The notes beneath the pieces are model-generated. The model had not been told where the DNA came from. It searched no databases and was given only the letters and a program-made list of their open reading frames with translations. 37,210 bases of DNA, from positions 1 to 37,210 of the forward strand of contig JANQIP010000131.1 in the NCBI GenBank assembly GCA_028282095.1, in the 5' to 3' direction. A program made the translations under genes and the position numbers. This document shows, one piece after another, positions 29,638 through 37,210 of the stretch; within the stretch, counting starts at the first letter, position 1; each line of letters begins with the position of its first letter. The DNA is from Xanthobacteraceae bacterium. Its GTDB lineage: Bacteria > Pseudomonadota > Alphaproteobacteria > Rhizobiales > Xanthobacteraceae.

Positions 29638-31995
29638 ATGCGGATCTTCAAGCGTTTCTGGGGCGGGCTGTTCGGCAAATATGTCGCGTATTTCGTCGGC
29701 TTTGCCGTGTTCGTGCTCGCGGTGAACATCGCGCTCGAAACCTGGTTCACCTATCGCGAGACGACCGATGCCGCGGTCAAACTCGCCTGGGAGAAGGCGG
29801 ACGCCGCGTCACAACGCATCCAACAGACCTTCGCCGATATCGAGCGGCAGATCGCCTGGACCACCCGCGCAAGCGCCAATCTCGATCAGCGCCGCACCGA
29901 CTATGTGCGGCTGCTGCAGGAAGTGCCCGCCATCGACGAGGTCATGCAGATTGACAGCAACGGCCAAGAGCTGTTGCGGATCAACCGGTTCACCACCGAA
30001 GCAGCGGCCGGCACCGATTTTTCGCGCGACCCGCGGTTCACCGAGGCCCTCGCCAATCGCCTCTGGATCGGCCCGGTGCGTTATCGCAATCAGGTCGACC
30101 CTTATGTCACGATCGCGATGGCCCATTCCGGCCCATATGGCGGGGTCACGGTAGCTCAGATCGACCTTCGTGTCCTGCGCGGCGCGCTCGACGCGATCCA
30201 GGTCGGCGCGACGGGTTATGCTTATGTCGTCGACGCTAAGGGCCGGCTGCTCGCGCAATCGGATCGGCTCAAGACACCACGCGGCACGACGATGGCCGGC
30301 CTTCCGCAAGTCAAGACGATGCTGTCGGCCGCAGACGACCCCGGCGCGATGTGGGACTTCGGACGCGATCTCGGCAGCCATTCCGTGCTGGCCGCCGCTG
30401 CCGTCGTTCCGCGCTTTGGCTGGTTTGTCATTGTCGAGCAGCCGTTGAGCGAAGCGCTGGCGCCGGTCTACACGCTGCTGACGCGGATCGGCTGGCTCGC
30501 TTTGATGTGCATTGGCCTCGCCGCCGTCGCCGGTGTCGCCCTCGCCCAGCGGATGGTCGTGCCGATCCGCGCGCTCCATACCGGCGCCGGCCGCCTCGGC
30601 GCCAGCGAGTTCGGCACCCGCATCGATGTGCGCACCGGCGACGAGATCGAGGACCTCGCCGATGAGTTCAACGCCATGGCGGGCAAGCTCAAGGAGTCCT
30701 ACGCGCAGCTTGAGCAGACGGTCGAGGAACGCACACGCGATCTTGCCCGCTCGGTGCGCGAGTTGAAGGCCTTGGAGGAGATCGGCCGCACCGTCGCATC
30801 TTCGCTCGACGTGACCGCGGTGCTGGCGACGATCGTGACCCGCGCCGTCGACCTCGCGCGCGCCGATGCCGGCAGCATCTACGCCTATGACAAACCCCGA
30901 GGGGTTTTCCGGCTCAAAGAGGCGCACGGGCTCGACCGCGACTTTGTCGAGGCGGCACGCGCGCGCAGCATTCCGCTCGCGGAGAGCGTGATGGGCGAAG
31001 CGGCACGCGCGCGCAAGCCGATCACGATTCCTGACCTGGAACAGGCCGCTAAGCTGCGCGCCGGCGAACTCGCGACCGCTGCGGGCTTTCGCTCGGTGCT
31101 GGTGCTGCCGCTGGTCGGCCCCGAGGAAATTCTCGGCGCGCTCGTTGTGCAGCGGCGCGCCGCCGGCGATTTTGCCGCGAACACCGTGAGCCTGATGCAG
31201 ACCTTTGCCGACCAGTCGGTGATCGCCATGCACAATGCGGAGCTGTTCCGCGAAGTCGAGGAGCGCGGCCGCCAGCTCCAGCTCGCCAATGAGCATAAGT
31301 CGCAGTTCTTCGCCAATATGAGCCACGAGTTGCGCACGCCGCTCAATGCCGTGCTCGGCTATGCCGAGCTTCTCGTCGACGGAATCTATGGCGAGGTGTC
31401 GCCGAAGGCGATCGAGGTCCTCGAACGCGTACAGGCGAACGGCCGGCATTTGCTGGGTCTCATCAACGACGTGCTCGACCTGTCCAAGATCGAGGCCGGC
31501 CAACTTAAGCTCTCAATTGACGATTATTCGATGCGCGCGGTCATCGAATCGGTCATCGCCGCAACCGAACCGCTCGCCGAGGCGAAGGGGCTTGCGCTCG
31601 CCGTGGAGATTGCCGACGATCTGCCGATCGGTCGCGGCGATGAGCGGAGACTGACGCAGGTGTTCCTCAACATCGTGGGCAACGCGATCAAGTTCACCGA
31701 AACGGGCTCGATCGGCGTCCGTGCCCGCGCCGCCAACGGGGCTTTCGACATCGCCGTGCGCGACACCGGTCCGGGCATCGCGCCGGCCGATCAGAGCCGA
31801 ATATTCGACGAGTTCCAGCAGGCCGACCCGAGCCAGACCCGGGAGAAGGGCGGGACCGGCCTCGGCCTGTCGATCGCCCGCCATCTCACCGAGATGCATG
31901 GCGGCGCGATCAGCCTTGCCTCCGAACTCGGCGCCGGGTCCGAATTCCGGGTGATTGTGCCGGTGCATGCCGGGACCGAGGAGAAGCGGCCATGA
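29638..31995 (+). CDS. membrane sensor histidine kinase (Cache-like, HAMP, GAF, HisKA, HATPase)
   Basis: 785 residues. TM1 at about 14-36 (YVAYFVGFAVFVLAVNIALE). A periplasmic Cache-like sensor follows (about 40-275; GATGYAYVVDAKGRLLAQSD, VPRFGWFVIVEQPL). TM2 is at about 284-303, then HAMP (VVPIRALHTGAGRL ... GDEIEDLADEFNAM, about 304-360), a coiled coil to about 375 and GAF (about 385-535). HisKA carries FFANMSHELRTPLNAVLGYA with His563, and HATPase has N box FLNIVGNAIKF (Asn682), G1 DTGPGI and G2 GGTGLGL. It lacks its own receiver. The stop overlaps the next gene's start (ATGA), so the single-domain receiver is its likely first partner. The ligand is unknown. Confidence 0.92.
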   Translation: MRIFKRFWGGLFGKYVAYFVGFAVFVLAVNIALETWFTYRETTDAAVKLAWEKADAASQRIQQTFADIERQIAWTTRASANLDQRRTDYVRLLQEVPAIDEVMQIDSNGQELLRINRFTTEAAAGTDFSRDPRFTEALANRLWIGPVRYRNQVDPYVTIAMAHSGPYGGVTVAQIDLRVLRGALDAIQVGATGYAYVVDAKGRLLAQSDRLKTPRGTTMAGLPQVKTMLSAADDPGAMWDFGRDLGSHSVLAAAAVVPRFGWFVIVEQPLSEALAPVYTLLTRIGWLALMCIGLAAVAGVALAQRMVVPIRALHTGAGRLGASEFGTRIDVRTGDEIEDLADEFNAMAGKLKESYAQLEQTVEERTRDLARSVRELKALEEIGRTVASSLDVTAVLATIVTRAVDLARADAGSIYAYDKPRGVFRLKEAHGLDRDFVEAARARSIPLAESVMGEAARARKPITIPDLEQAAKLRAGELATAAGFRSVLVLPLVGPEEILGALVVQRRAAGDFAANTVSLMQTFADQSVIAMHNAELFREVEERGRQLQLANEHKSQFFANMSHELRTPLNAVLGYAELLVDGIYGEVSPKAIEVLERVQANGRHLLGLINDVLDLSKIEAGQLKLSIDDYSMRAVIESVIAATEPLAEAKGLALAVEIADDLPIGRGDERRLTQVFLNIVGNAIKFTETGSIGVRARAANGAFDIAVRDTGPGIAPADQSRIFDEFQQADPSQTREKGGTGLGLSIARHLTEMHGGAISLASELGAGSEFRVIVPVHAGTEEKRP

Positions 31996-32357
31996 GCCGG
32001 CGCATTCTCGTGGTCGAGGACACCGAGGACAACCGCCAGATTCTACGCGACCTCTTGACCCACGCCGGATTCGATTTGATCGAGGCCGGCGACGGCGAGA
32101 GCGGTGTCGCCCTCGCCGCTCAGGCCAAGCCCGACCTTATTCTCATGGATATGCAGCTTCCGGTGATCGACGGCTATGAGGCGGTGCGGCGGATCAAGGC
32201 CAACCCGGCGCTCAAGGCAACGCCGGTCATCGCGGTGACCTCCTATGCCCTGGTCGGCGATGAGGAGAAGGCGCGCGCCGCCGGTTGCGATGCCTATGTC
32301 GCCAAGCCCTTCAGTCCGCGCCAGCTCCTCGCCAAAGTGCGCGAACTACTCGCCTAG
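31992..32357 (+). CDS. single-domain response regulator (DivK/CheY-like)
   Basis: 121 residues, a lone receiver: acidic pocket E9-D10, phosphoacceptor Asp53 (LILMDMQLPVIDGYEAV), Thr/Ser switch in VIAVTSYAL and Lys in YVAKPFSP. It starts inside the kinase stop (ATGA overlap) and ends 16 nt before the receiver-cyclase, so all three are almost certainly co-transcribed. With no output domain it may act as a phosphate shuttle or sink, or control an unlinked partner. Confidence 0.93.
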   Translation: MSRRILVVEDTEDNRQILRDLLTHAGFDLIEAGDGESGVALAAQAKPDLILMDMQLPVIDGYEAVRRIKANPALKATPVIAVTSYALVGDEEKARAAGCDAYVAKPFSPRQLLAKVRELLA

Positions 32358-32373
32358 GGTTTACTGTAGCACA

Positions 32374-33543
32374 ATGCGCAACCCGGCCCGCATCCTTGCC
32401 GTCGACGACGCGCCGGAGAATCTGGAGATTCTCCGCGCCCGCCTGCAGGCAAACGGCTACGAGGTGGTCACCGCCGCCGATGGCGAGGAAGGCCTCGCGC
32501 GCGCCCGCACCGGCGAGCCGGACCTTGTGCTGCTCGACATCATGATGCCGAAGCTCGACGGCATTTCCGTGCTGAAAAGGCTCAAGGAGGACGCGGCGCT
32601 GCGGTTCGTCCCGGTCGTGCTCGTCACCGCCAAGTCCGACATGCGCGATGTCGTGGCCGGGCTCGACGCGGGCGCCGACGACTATCTCGTCAAGCCGTTC
32701 GACCAGTCGGCCCTGATCGCGCGCGTGCGCTCGCTCCTGCGCATCAAGAGCCTGCACGACCTCGTGCTGAGCCAGGCGGCAAAGCTCGAAGAGCAGGCCG
32801 CCGCGCTTGCCGAGCACAACCGCTCGCTCGAAGAGCGGGTGGCCGCGCAAGTCGCAGAGCTCGAGCGCATCGGCCGGTTGCGCCGCTTCCTGCCGCCGCA
32901 GATTGCGGAAATCGTCTCCTCCACGGCGGAAGCCGGCGCGATGTTGAACAGCCACCGGCGCGAGATCACGGTGGTGTGCTGCGACCTGCGCGGCTTCACC
33001 GCGCTGACCGAAAGCGCCGAGCCCGAGGATGTGATGACCGTGCTGCGCGAGTATCACCAGGAGGTGGGCGAGCTGATCTTCAGATATGAGGGCACGCTCG
33101 AGCGGTTCGCCGGCGACGGCGTCATGGTGATCTTCAACGATCCCCTGCCCTGCGCCGACCATGCCGAGCGGGGCGTGCGGCTGGCCCTCGACATGCGCAC
33201 CGCAATGCTGCGTCTCGGCGGGCAATGGAAGAAGCGCGGCAATGAGATCGGCTTCGGCGTCGCGGTCGCGCTCGGCTATGCGACGCTCGGCCAGATCGGC
33301 TTCGACCGCCGGCTCGAATACACCGCGATCGGCAGTGTCGTCAGCCTTGCCCATCGCCTATGCGCGGCGGCACAGTCCGGCCAGGTGCTGATCAGCCCGC
33401 GCGTCTTCGCCGCGGTCGAGGACAGTTGCGAAGTGGCGCCGATCGGCGAGCTTTCCCTAAAAGGCTTTCACCGGCCGGTCGCGGCCTATGATGTCGTGAG
33501 CTGGCGCGACGCTGGCCCCGACGCGCCGCCGGCAGGCGCATAG
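32374..33543 (+). CDS. response regulator with class III adenylate/guanylate cyclase output
   Basis: 389 residues. Receiver (1-125): D11-D12, phosphoacceptor Asp55 (LVLLDIMMPKLDG), Lys107. Coiled-coil linker (about 130-170; EEQAAALAEHNRSLEERVAA). Class III cyclase domain (about 195-375): metal Asp204 (CCDLRGFTAL) and Asp248 (ERFAGDGVMVIF), and transition-state Arg328. The position usually Lys is Arg244; the purine-specifying position, usually Asp, is Ser321; the transition-state Asn is Ser324 (AIGSVVSLAHRLC). Expected product cAMP (or cGMP), gated by phosphorylation from the upstream kinase; activity is uncertain because of Ser324. ATG 32374 gives a proper receiver N terminus. The TAG stop is followed at once by a module A half. 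Confidence 0.9.
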   Translation: MRNPARILAVDDAPENLEILRARLQANGYEVVTAADGEEGLARARTGEPDLVLLDIMMPKLDGISVLKRLKEDAALRFVPVVLVTAKSDMRDVVAGLDAGADDYLVKPFDQSALIARVRSLLRIKSLHDLVLSQAAKLEEQAAALAEHNRSLEERVAAQVAELERIGRLRRFLPPQIAEIVSSTAEAGAMLNSHRREITVVCCDLRGFTALTESAEPEDVMTVLREYHQEVGELIFRYEGTLERFAGDGVMVIFNDPLPCADHAERGVRLALDMRTAMLRLGGQWKKRGNEIGFGVAVALGYATLGQIGFDRRLEYTAIGSVVSLAHRLCAAAQSGQVLISPRVFAAVEDSCEVAPIGELSLKGFHRPVAAYDVVSWRDAGPDAPPAGA

Positions 33544-33544
33544 C

Positions 33545-33580
33545 GCATGATCCCGAAAAGTTGCAGACTTTTCGGGAATG
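33545..33580 (+). repeat. truncated module A
   Basis: GCATGATCCCGAAAAGTTGC then AGACTTTTCGGGAATGG: the inner hairpin is complete but the right outer arm is lost. It starts one nucleotide after the cyclase stop TAG. Confidence 0.8.
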
Positions 33581-33680
33581 GTGCTCGGCGGCAACGGATC
33601 AGTCCGATTTCAACACTGATACTATTTCCGGCTGATTAGTTCGGTGACGAACCATGCTGTGGCTTTAGGACCTTACTCCC

Positions 33681-33766
33681 TCCCCCGCGCCGAACACGGG
33701 TGTTCCCGTGTTCGGATTTGTTTCGAGTGGCCCAAGTCGGGAACACCCGACTTGGGCTGGGGGAGG
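33681..33766. repeat. three-way-junction palindromic element with complementary loops (module H)
   Basis: Outer arms CCTCCCCC (33681-33688) and GGGGGAGG (33759-33766) enclose two perfect hairpins. One has an 11-bp stem (33692-33702/33707-33717) with loop TGTT; the other a 12-bp stem (33730-33741/33746-33757) with loop AACA. The loops are reverse complements, as are the 12-nt cores CGGGTGTTCCCG and CGGGAACACCCG. More hairpin-rich sequence follows to about 33900 (GCGCGGGCTGCGCAAGC; CCTCCCCC-TTTCA-GGGGGAGG). The stretch 33581-33919 has no gene and lies between convergent genes. Confidence 0.75.
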
Positions 33767-33919
33767 ATTGGGGAGGACTTCATCCGCGACAGAGGCCGTC
33801 CTGTGGACCCCCTCCCGGCGAGCACGCAGCCAAGCCTGCGCGGGCTGCGCAAGCTTGCCTGCGCCGCTCGCCGACCTCCCCCTTTCAGGGGGAGGTAATA
33901 GGATTCTAGCCCGAAGCAA

Positions 33920-34696
33920 TCATACGGAAAGCATATGATCCGATGGTTTTGCTCGGCCCACCGCCGCGCCGCCGGGCGAAGGGGCGAGCGCCGGTTCAAG
34001 CACCGGGACGAGGCGGCGCTTCTCCCGGCGCGCCGGAATTGTGCGGTAGACCTCCTTCATCGCCTCGACGATATGCACGCCCGCGAACGGTGCCGAGATC
34101 GTCCGGCCGGTGCGCTCCCAGGCGACGGCCGAGCGGATGAGCCAGCCGCGGGCGATCGGCGGCATGTAGAGCGCCTCCCCCCAGGACGTCGGGGTGAACG
34201 AGGTCTCGCGCAGGAGCTGGATGATCTGCGAGCGCGAATAAGGCTGCCCATGACCGAACGGCGTCGTGTCCATGCGGGCCCAAAGGCCGCGCCGATTGGG
34301 AACGACGAGCAAAGCAAGTCCGCCCGGCGCCAACACCCGCCACACCTCGCGCAGAAAGGACGGGGCGTCCTCCGACATTTCAAGCGCGTGAATGAGGAGA
34401 AAGCGGTCGACCGACAGGTCGGGCAGCGGCAGGTCGTAGTCCTCGACCAGCGCCGCCAGCGCCGGCCCTCCGGTCGGCCATTTAATCACGCCCTGCGCGG
34501 CGGGCATGAAAGCAAGGCACCGCTCAGCCTCCTCCTGGAACAGGCCGAGATAGGGCGTAGGATAGCCGACGCCGGCCACCCGCTGGCCGTGTGTGTCGCT
34601 CCAATGTGCCCTGATGCCGAGGCTGACGAAGCGCCGCGCGACCGCCCCGAGCTGCTGGGCATAGAAATTGCGCAGATCAACAACGTCGAGCGGCAT
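33920..34696 (-). CDS. SAM-dependent methyltransferase-like protein
   Basis: About 258 residues from ATG 34696; the frame extends to a TTG at 34738. Class I methyltransferase features: a motif I-like HGQRVAGVGYPTPYLGLF rather than a classical D-x-G-x-G-x-G, then LPDLSVDRFLLIHALEMSED (motif IV-like), FLREVWRVLAPGGLALLVVP (typical post-motif) and RRGLWARMDTTPFGHGQPYS. The C terminus (about 200-258) is basic and probably disordered. The substrate is unknown. It lies downstream of phaA on the same strand but after a probable terminator, so independent expression is likely. Confidence 0.75.
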   Translation of the reverse strand: MPLDVVDLRNFYAQQLGAVARRFVSLGIRAHWSDTHGQRVAGVGYPTPYLGLFQEEAERCLAFMPAAQGVIKWPTGGPALAALVEDYDLPLPDLSVDRFLLIHALEMSEDAPSFLREVWRVLAPGGLALLVVPNRRGLWARMDTTPFGHGQPYSRSQIIQLLRETSFTPTSWGEALYMPPIARGWLIRSAVAWERTGRTISAPFAGVHIVEAMKEVYRTIPARREKRRLVPVLEPALAPSPGGAAVGRAKPSDHMLSV

Positions 34697-34734
34697 GACG
34701 GTGAGTCGGAACGAGCCGGCCTTGGCGCGGCGGA

Positions 34735-34770
34735 CCAAAATAGAGGGGGCCCGGCTGGCCCGAGCCCCCC
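34735..34770 (-). terminator. probable intrinsic terminator of phaA
   Basis: Read on the minus strand: GGGGGC stem, a short inner CGG/CCG stem with a 5-nt loop, then GCCCCC followed by TCTATTTT. The GC-rich stem with T-rich tail lies about 60 nt after the phaA stop and just before the methyltransferase gene. Confidence 0.7.
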
Positions 34771-34831
34771 AATCTTAGCAGAGTTGCGAGACGGCGCGCA
34801 GACGGGTCGCGGACCCGTCCGCTAGAGCCCG

Positions 34832-36007
34832 TCAGCGCTCGACGCACATCGCAATGCCCATGCCGCCGCCGATGCACAGCGTGGCCAAGCCCTTTTTCAC
34901 GTTGCGCTTTTCCATCTCGTGCAGGAGCGTGACCAGGACGCGGGTGCCCGATGCGCCGATCGGGTGGCCGAGCGCGATCGCGCCGCCATTCACATTGACC
35001 TTGCCGGTGTCCCAGCCGAGATCCTTGTTGACGGCGCAGGCCTGCGCCGCGAAGGCCTCATTCGCTTCGATCAGATCGAGGTCTTCGATGTTCCAGCCGG
35101 CCTTCTTCAAGACGGCGCGCGTGGCCGGGATCGGGCCGGTGCCCATGATCGCCGGGTCGACGCCGGCATGCGCCCAGGCGGCGATGCGGCCGAGGATCGG
35201 ATGGCCGCCCTTTTTGGCATCGCTCTCACGCATCAGCACGACCATTGCCGCGCCGTCATTGATGCCGGAAGCGTTGGCGGCGGTCACCGAGCCCTCTTTG
35301 TCGAAGGCGGGGCGGACCTTGGCGAGCTGGTCGATCGTCAACCCGTGACGCGGGAACTCGTCGGTGTCGACGATCTTGTCGCCCTTGCGGTCCTTGATCG
35401 TGACCGGCACGATCTCTTCCTTGAACCGGCCCGCCTTCTGGGCCGCTTCCGCCTTGTTCTGCGAGCCGACCGCGAACTCGTCCTGCATCTCCTTGGTGAT
35501 CTGCCACTGCTTGGCGACGTTCTCCGCCGTCACGCCCATGTGATAGCGATGGAACGCGTCGTGCAGGCCGTCATACAGCATACTGTCGACCAGCTTGAGG
35601 TCGCCCATTTTCATGCCGCTGCGCAGATAGGCGAAATGCGGGGCCGCCGTCATCGATTCCTGGCCGCCGGCGACGACAACATTGGAGCTACCTTCGGCGA
35701 TCTGCTGGCAGCCAAGCGCAACCGACCGCAGGCCCGAGCCGCAGAGCTGGTTAATGCCCCAGGCCGGCGCTTCGACCGGGATGCCGGCGTTGATCGAAGC
35801 CTGCCGGGCCGGGTTCTGGCCCTGACCAGCCACGAGAATCTGGCCGATAATGACCTCCGAGACATCCTTCACGTCAACCTTGGCGCGATCCAGGGCAGCC
35901 TTGATGGCGATCGTGCCCAGATCATGGGCGGGCAGGGTGCTGAATGCGCCATTGAAATTCCCGACCGGCGTACGCGCCGCACCAACGATGACGATGTCGT
36001 CTTTCAT
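34832..36007 (-). CDS. phaA: acetyl-CoA C-acetyltransferase (beta-ketothiolase)
   Basis: Condenses two acetyl-CoA to acetoacetyl-CoA, the first step of polyhydroxybutyrate synthesis (and the reverse thiolysis). 391 residues; catalytic residues fall at the classical biosynthetic-thiolase positions: Cys89 (NQLCGSGLR), His348 (GHPIGASG) and Cys378 (CIGGGMG). NEAFAAQ is also present. The start ATG (36005-36007) has AAGGAG 8 nt upstream. Divergent from phaR. The usual partner phaB (acetoacetyl-CoA reductase) is not next to it; a terminator and a methyltransferase gene follow instead. Confidence 0.94.
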   Translation of the reverse strand: MKDDIVIVGAARTPVGNFNGAFSTLPAHDLGTIAIKAALDRAKVDVKDVSEVIIGQILVAGQGQNPARQASINAGIPVEAPAWGINQLCGSGLRSVALGCQQIAEGSSNVVVAGGQESMTAAPHFAYLRSGMKMGDLKLVDSMLYDGLHDAFHRYHMGVTAENVAKQWQITKEMQDEFAVGSQNKAEAAQKAGRFKEEIVPVTIKDRKGDKIVDTDEFPRHGLTIDQLAKVRPAFDKEGSVTAANASGINDGAAMVVLMRESDAKKGGHPILGRIAAWAHAGVDPAIMGTGPIPATRAVLKKAGWNIEDLDLIEANEAFAAQACAVNKDLGWDTGKVNVNGGAIALGHPIGASGTRVLVTLLHEMEKRNVKKGLATLCIGGGMGIAMCVER

Positions 36008-36401
36008 TCCGATAGCTCCTTCTTGTGGCTTGATCGGCGGTCGGTGCGGACAAGCGGTCCGCCACGCCAGGCCGGCTTCTCCAATTGTTCGGCCCGCGAC
36101 TATGGGGCCATATTGATCGCGTGGCTATTCCGGCGCCTCTTGTCGGGCATCCCTAGCATCGGGTCAACGCCGTTCGTGTCGCGGGTAACCCGATAGTCCA
36201 TCGGCCGGAGCGGCAGCGCCGCCACCGCCCCGAGAACGGAGAAGTGGACGGAACCCGGCACGCAAAAAGAAGCAGTTGCATAAAACGGTAGCCCGTTTCA
36301 AGAAAACGGCTTATTTTTTTTCTGCACGCCGCTCACGAAAGCGCGCGCTTGAGTGTACATTCGAGTTTTAGCCGGCTTGCCGGTTCATAGCGAACGGTTC
36401 C
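36008..36401. promoter_or_regulatory. phaA-phaR divergent control region
   Basis: 394 bp, no gene. It contains an inverted repeat AAACGG-TAGC-CCGTTT (36283-36298) and a further direct half-site AAAACGG (36303-36309), then an eight-T run near 36312-36319. It lies about 100 bp upstream of phaR. PhaR of other species autoregulates, so this is a candidate operator, though it does not match the CTGC-N3/4-GCAG site described for Paracoccus PhaR. Confidence 0.45.
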
Positions 36402-36989
36402 ATGGCCAAGTCTGAATCCCCAGTCATCATCAAGAAATACGCCAATCGACGGCTCTATAACACGGGCACGAGCACCTATGTCACGCTCGAGGACCTTGCC
36501 GGCATGCTCAAGCTCGGCGAGGACTTTGTCGTCTATGACGCCAAGACGGGCGAGGACATCACCCGCTCGGTGCTGACGCAGATCATCTTCGAGCAGGAGA
36601 ACAAGCAGGGCCAGAACCTCTTGCCCATCACGTTCCTGCGCCAGCTCATCCGTTTCTATGGCGACAGCATGCAGATGCTGGTGCCGCGCTATCTGGAGAG
36701 CTCGCTCGACCTTTTCGCCCGCGAGCAGGAGAAGTTCCGCGAACAGATGGCTCAGGCCTGGGGGGTGGGACGGCTTGGCACGATCGAGGAACAGGTCCGG
36801 CGCAACATGGATATTTTCCAGCGCGCCTTCACCATGTTCACGCCTTTTGCCGCCCGGCGCGAAGGCCAGTTGATCGAGCCACCGGGCGAAAAAGCTGAGC
36901 CGCCGAACGAAGAGATCGAGGATCTCAAGCGCCAGCTTGAGGAAATGCAGAAAAAGCTCGATCGCCTGACCGAAGCCGACAAGCCCTAG
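36402..36989 (+). CDS. phaR: polyhydroxyalkanoate synthesis regulator PhaR
   Basis: DNA-binding repressor that senses PHA granules and controls phasin and its own gene. 195 residues. The N-terminal PHB_acc_N domain is highly characteristic (IIKKYANRRLYNTGTSTYVT, LEDLAGMLKLGEDFVVYDAK, TGEDITRSVLTQIIFEQE). A helical PHB_acc region follows (LPITFLRQLIRFYGDSMQML; VPRYLESSLDLFAREQEKFR), then a C-terminal coiled coil (EEIEDLKRQLEEMQKKLDRL). Divergent from phaA, the usual arrangement. The TAG stop lies in CTAG, directly followed by a module I half. Confidence 0.95.
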   Translation: MAKSESPVIIKKYANRRLYNTGTSTYVTLEDLAGMLKLGEDFVVYDAKTGEDITRSVLTQIIFEQENKQGQNLLPITFLRQLIRFYGDSMQMLVPRYLESSLDLFAREQEKFREQMAQAWGVGRLGTIEEQVRRNMDIFQRAFTMFTPFAARREGQLIEPPGEKAEPPNEEIEDLKRQLEEMQKKLDRLTEADKP

Positions 36990-37063
36990 GCAATCGCGCT
37001 CTCTTTCTCTTTGTTTTGGCGCATGATCGCGTCCGAAAAGTCTGCCAGGCTTTTGGGATCACG
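36990..37063 (-). repeat. half module I + module A (reverse orientation)
   Basis: Right half of module I (CAATCGCGCTCT), the linker complement (CTTTCTCTTTGTTTTGG) and a reverse module A at 37021-37063. It starts immediately after the phaR stop. Confidence 0.8.
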
Positions 37064-37067
37064 CGCT

Positions 37068-37210
37068 CGTGTTTCCTTCTCTGGCGATCCGACCCCGGAC
37101 CGTCAGAGAAGGAACACTAGAGCGCGATCCACTCAGATTGAATCGATCGCACTCTATTTCTCTTTGTTTTGCCGCATGATCTTGTCCGAAAAGTCTGCAA
37201 CTTTTCGGGA
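37068..37210. repeat. composite repeat B + I + A (reverse), cut by window edge
   Basis: Module B at 37068-37120, ending in CTAG, joins directly to a full module I (37119-37155: AGAGCGCGATCCACTCAGAT then TGAATCGATCGCACTCT). The linker complement (ATTTCTCTTTGTTTTGCC) and a reverse module A starting at 37174 follow; module A continues past the window. This gives the same A-linker-I order as elsewhere, read on the other strand. Confidence 0.85.

Noticed and set aside
29809..31503. 564-codon minus-strand frame opposite the sensor kinase
   Set aside because: Antisense shadow of a clear kinase gene; the composition is typical of third-position GC bias.
36240..36290. EcfG-type general stress promoter upstream of phaR (GGAAC then GTT)
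   Set aside because: The spacing does not fit the 16-17 bp required.

Overview
The window is a GC-rich chromosomal segment of an alphaproteobacterium, most likely a Hyphomicrobiales (Rhizobiales) member near Bradyrhizobium, Rhodopseudomonas or Pseudolabrys. The evidence is the gene repertoire (PhaR, a Phasin_2-type phasin, benzoate-CoA ligase, BBP2-type outer-membrane barrel, DUF459-type SGNH protein, zinc-less bL36) and many copies of a palindromic repeat (GCATGATC ... GATCATGC) typical of that group. No exact species is claimed.

Layout. 1-6.0 kb: a metallophosphoesterase, then envelope and polysaccharide genes (KdsD/KpsF-type sugar-phosphate isomerase, divergent outer-membrane beta-barrel, galU). 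6.3-10 kb: a periplasmic MltB-type lytic transglycosylase and an SGNH-hydrolase-like exported protein. 10.3-10.9 kb: a lower-GC islet with a four-TM membrane protein that appears broken by a -1 frameshift, plus a small glycine-rich membrane protein. 11-17.3 kb: glutamate synthase (gltB-gltD, minus strand). 17.8-19.2 kb: two small exported proteins, one with a GGPGL repeat. 19.7-24.4 kb: benzoate-CoA ligase, a solitary Abi-like HEPN gene in AT-rich DNA, a phasin and an alpha/beta hydrolase. 24.8-27.9 kb (minus): TPR protein, rpmJ, infC (ATT start) and a GT4 glycosyltransferase. 28.1-29.3 kb: an alpha/beta hydrolase and a tiny Cys-rich exported protein. 29.6-33.5 kb: an overlapping signalling operon of a sensor kinase with GAF domain, a single-domain receiver and a receiver-class III nucleotide cyclase. 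33.9-37 kb: a methyltransferase, phaA and divergent phaR.

Themes: envelope building, nitrogen assimilation through GOGAT, polyhydroxybutyrate metabolism (phaA, phaR, phasin), aromatic acid activation, and a phosphorelay apparently feeding a cyclic-nucleotide output.

The most unusual content is intergenic. At least six palindromic modules (called A, B, D, E, G and I here) recur and are joined in preferred combinations, most often A-linker-I. They often abut gene 3' ends directly. Eight of the nine genes ending in TAG have a palindromic module starting within about 12 nt of the stop, and in six of these the TAG lies inside CTAG, a tetranucleotide that also marks junctions between modules. A separate 86-bp element near 33.7 kb can fold into a compact three-way junction whose two perfect hairpins have mutually complementary loops. 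No tRNA, rRNA, CRISPR array or complete transposase gene was seen.
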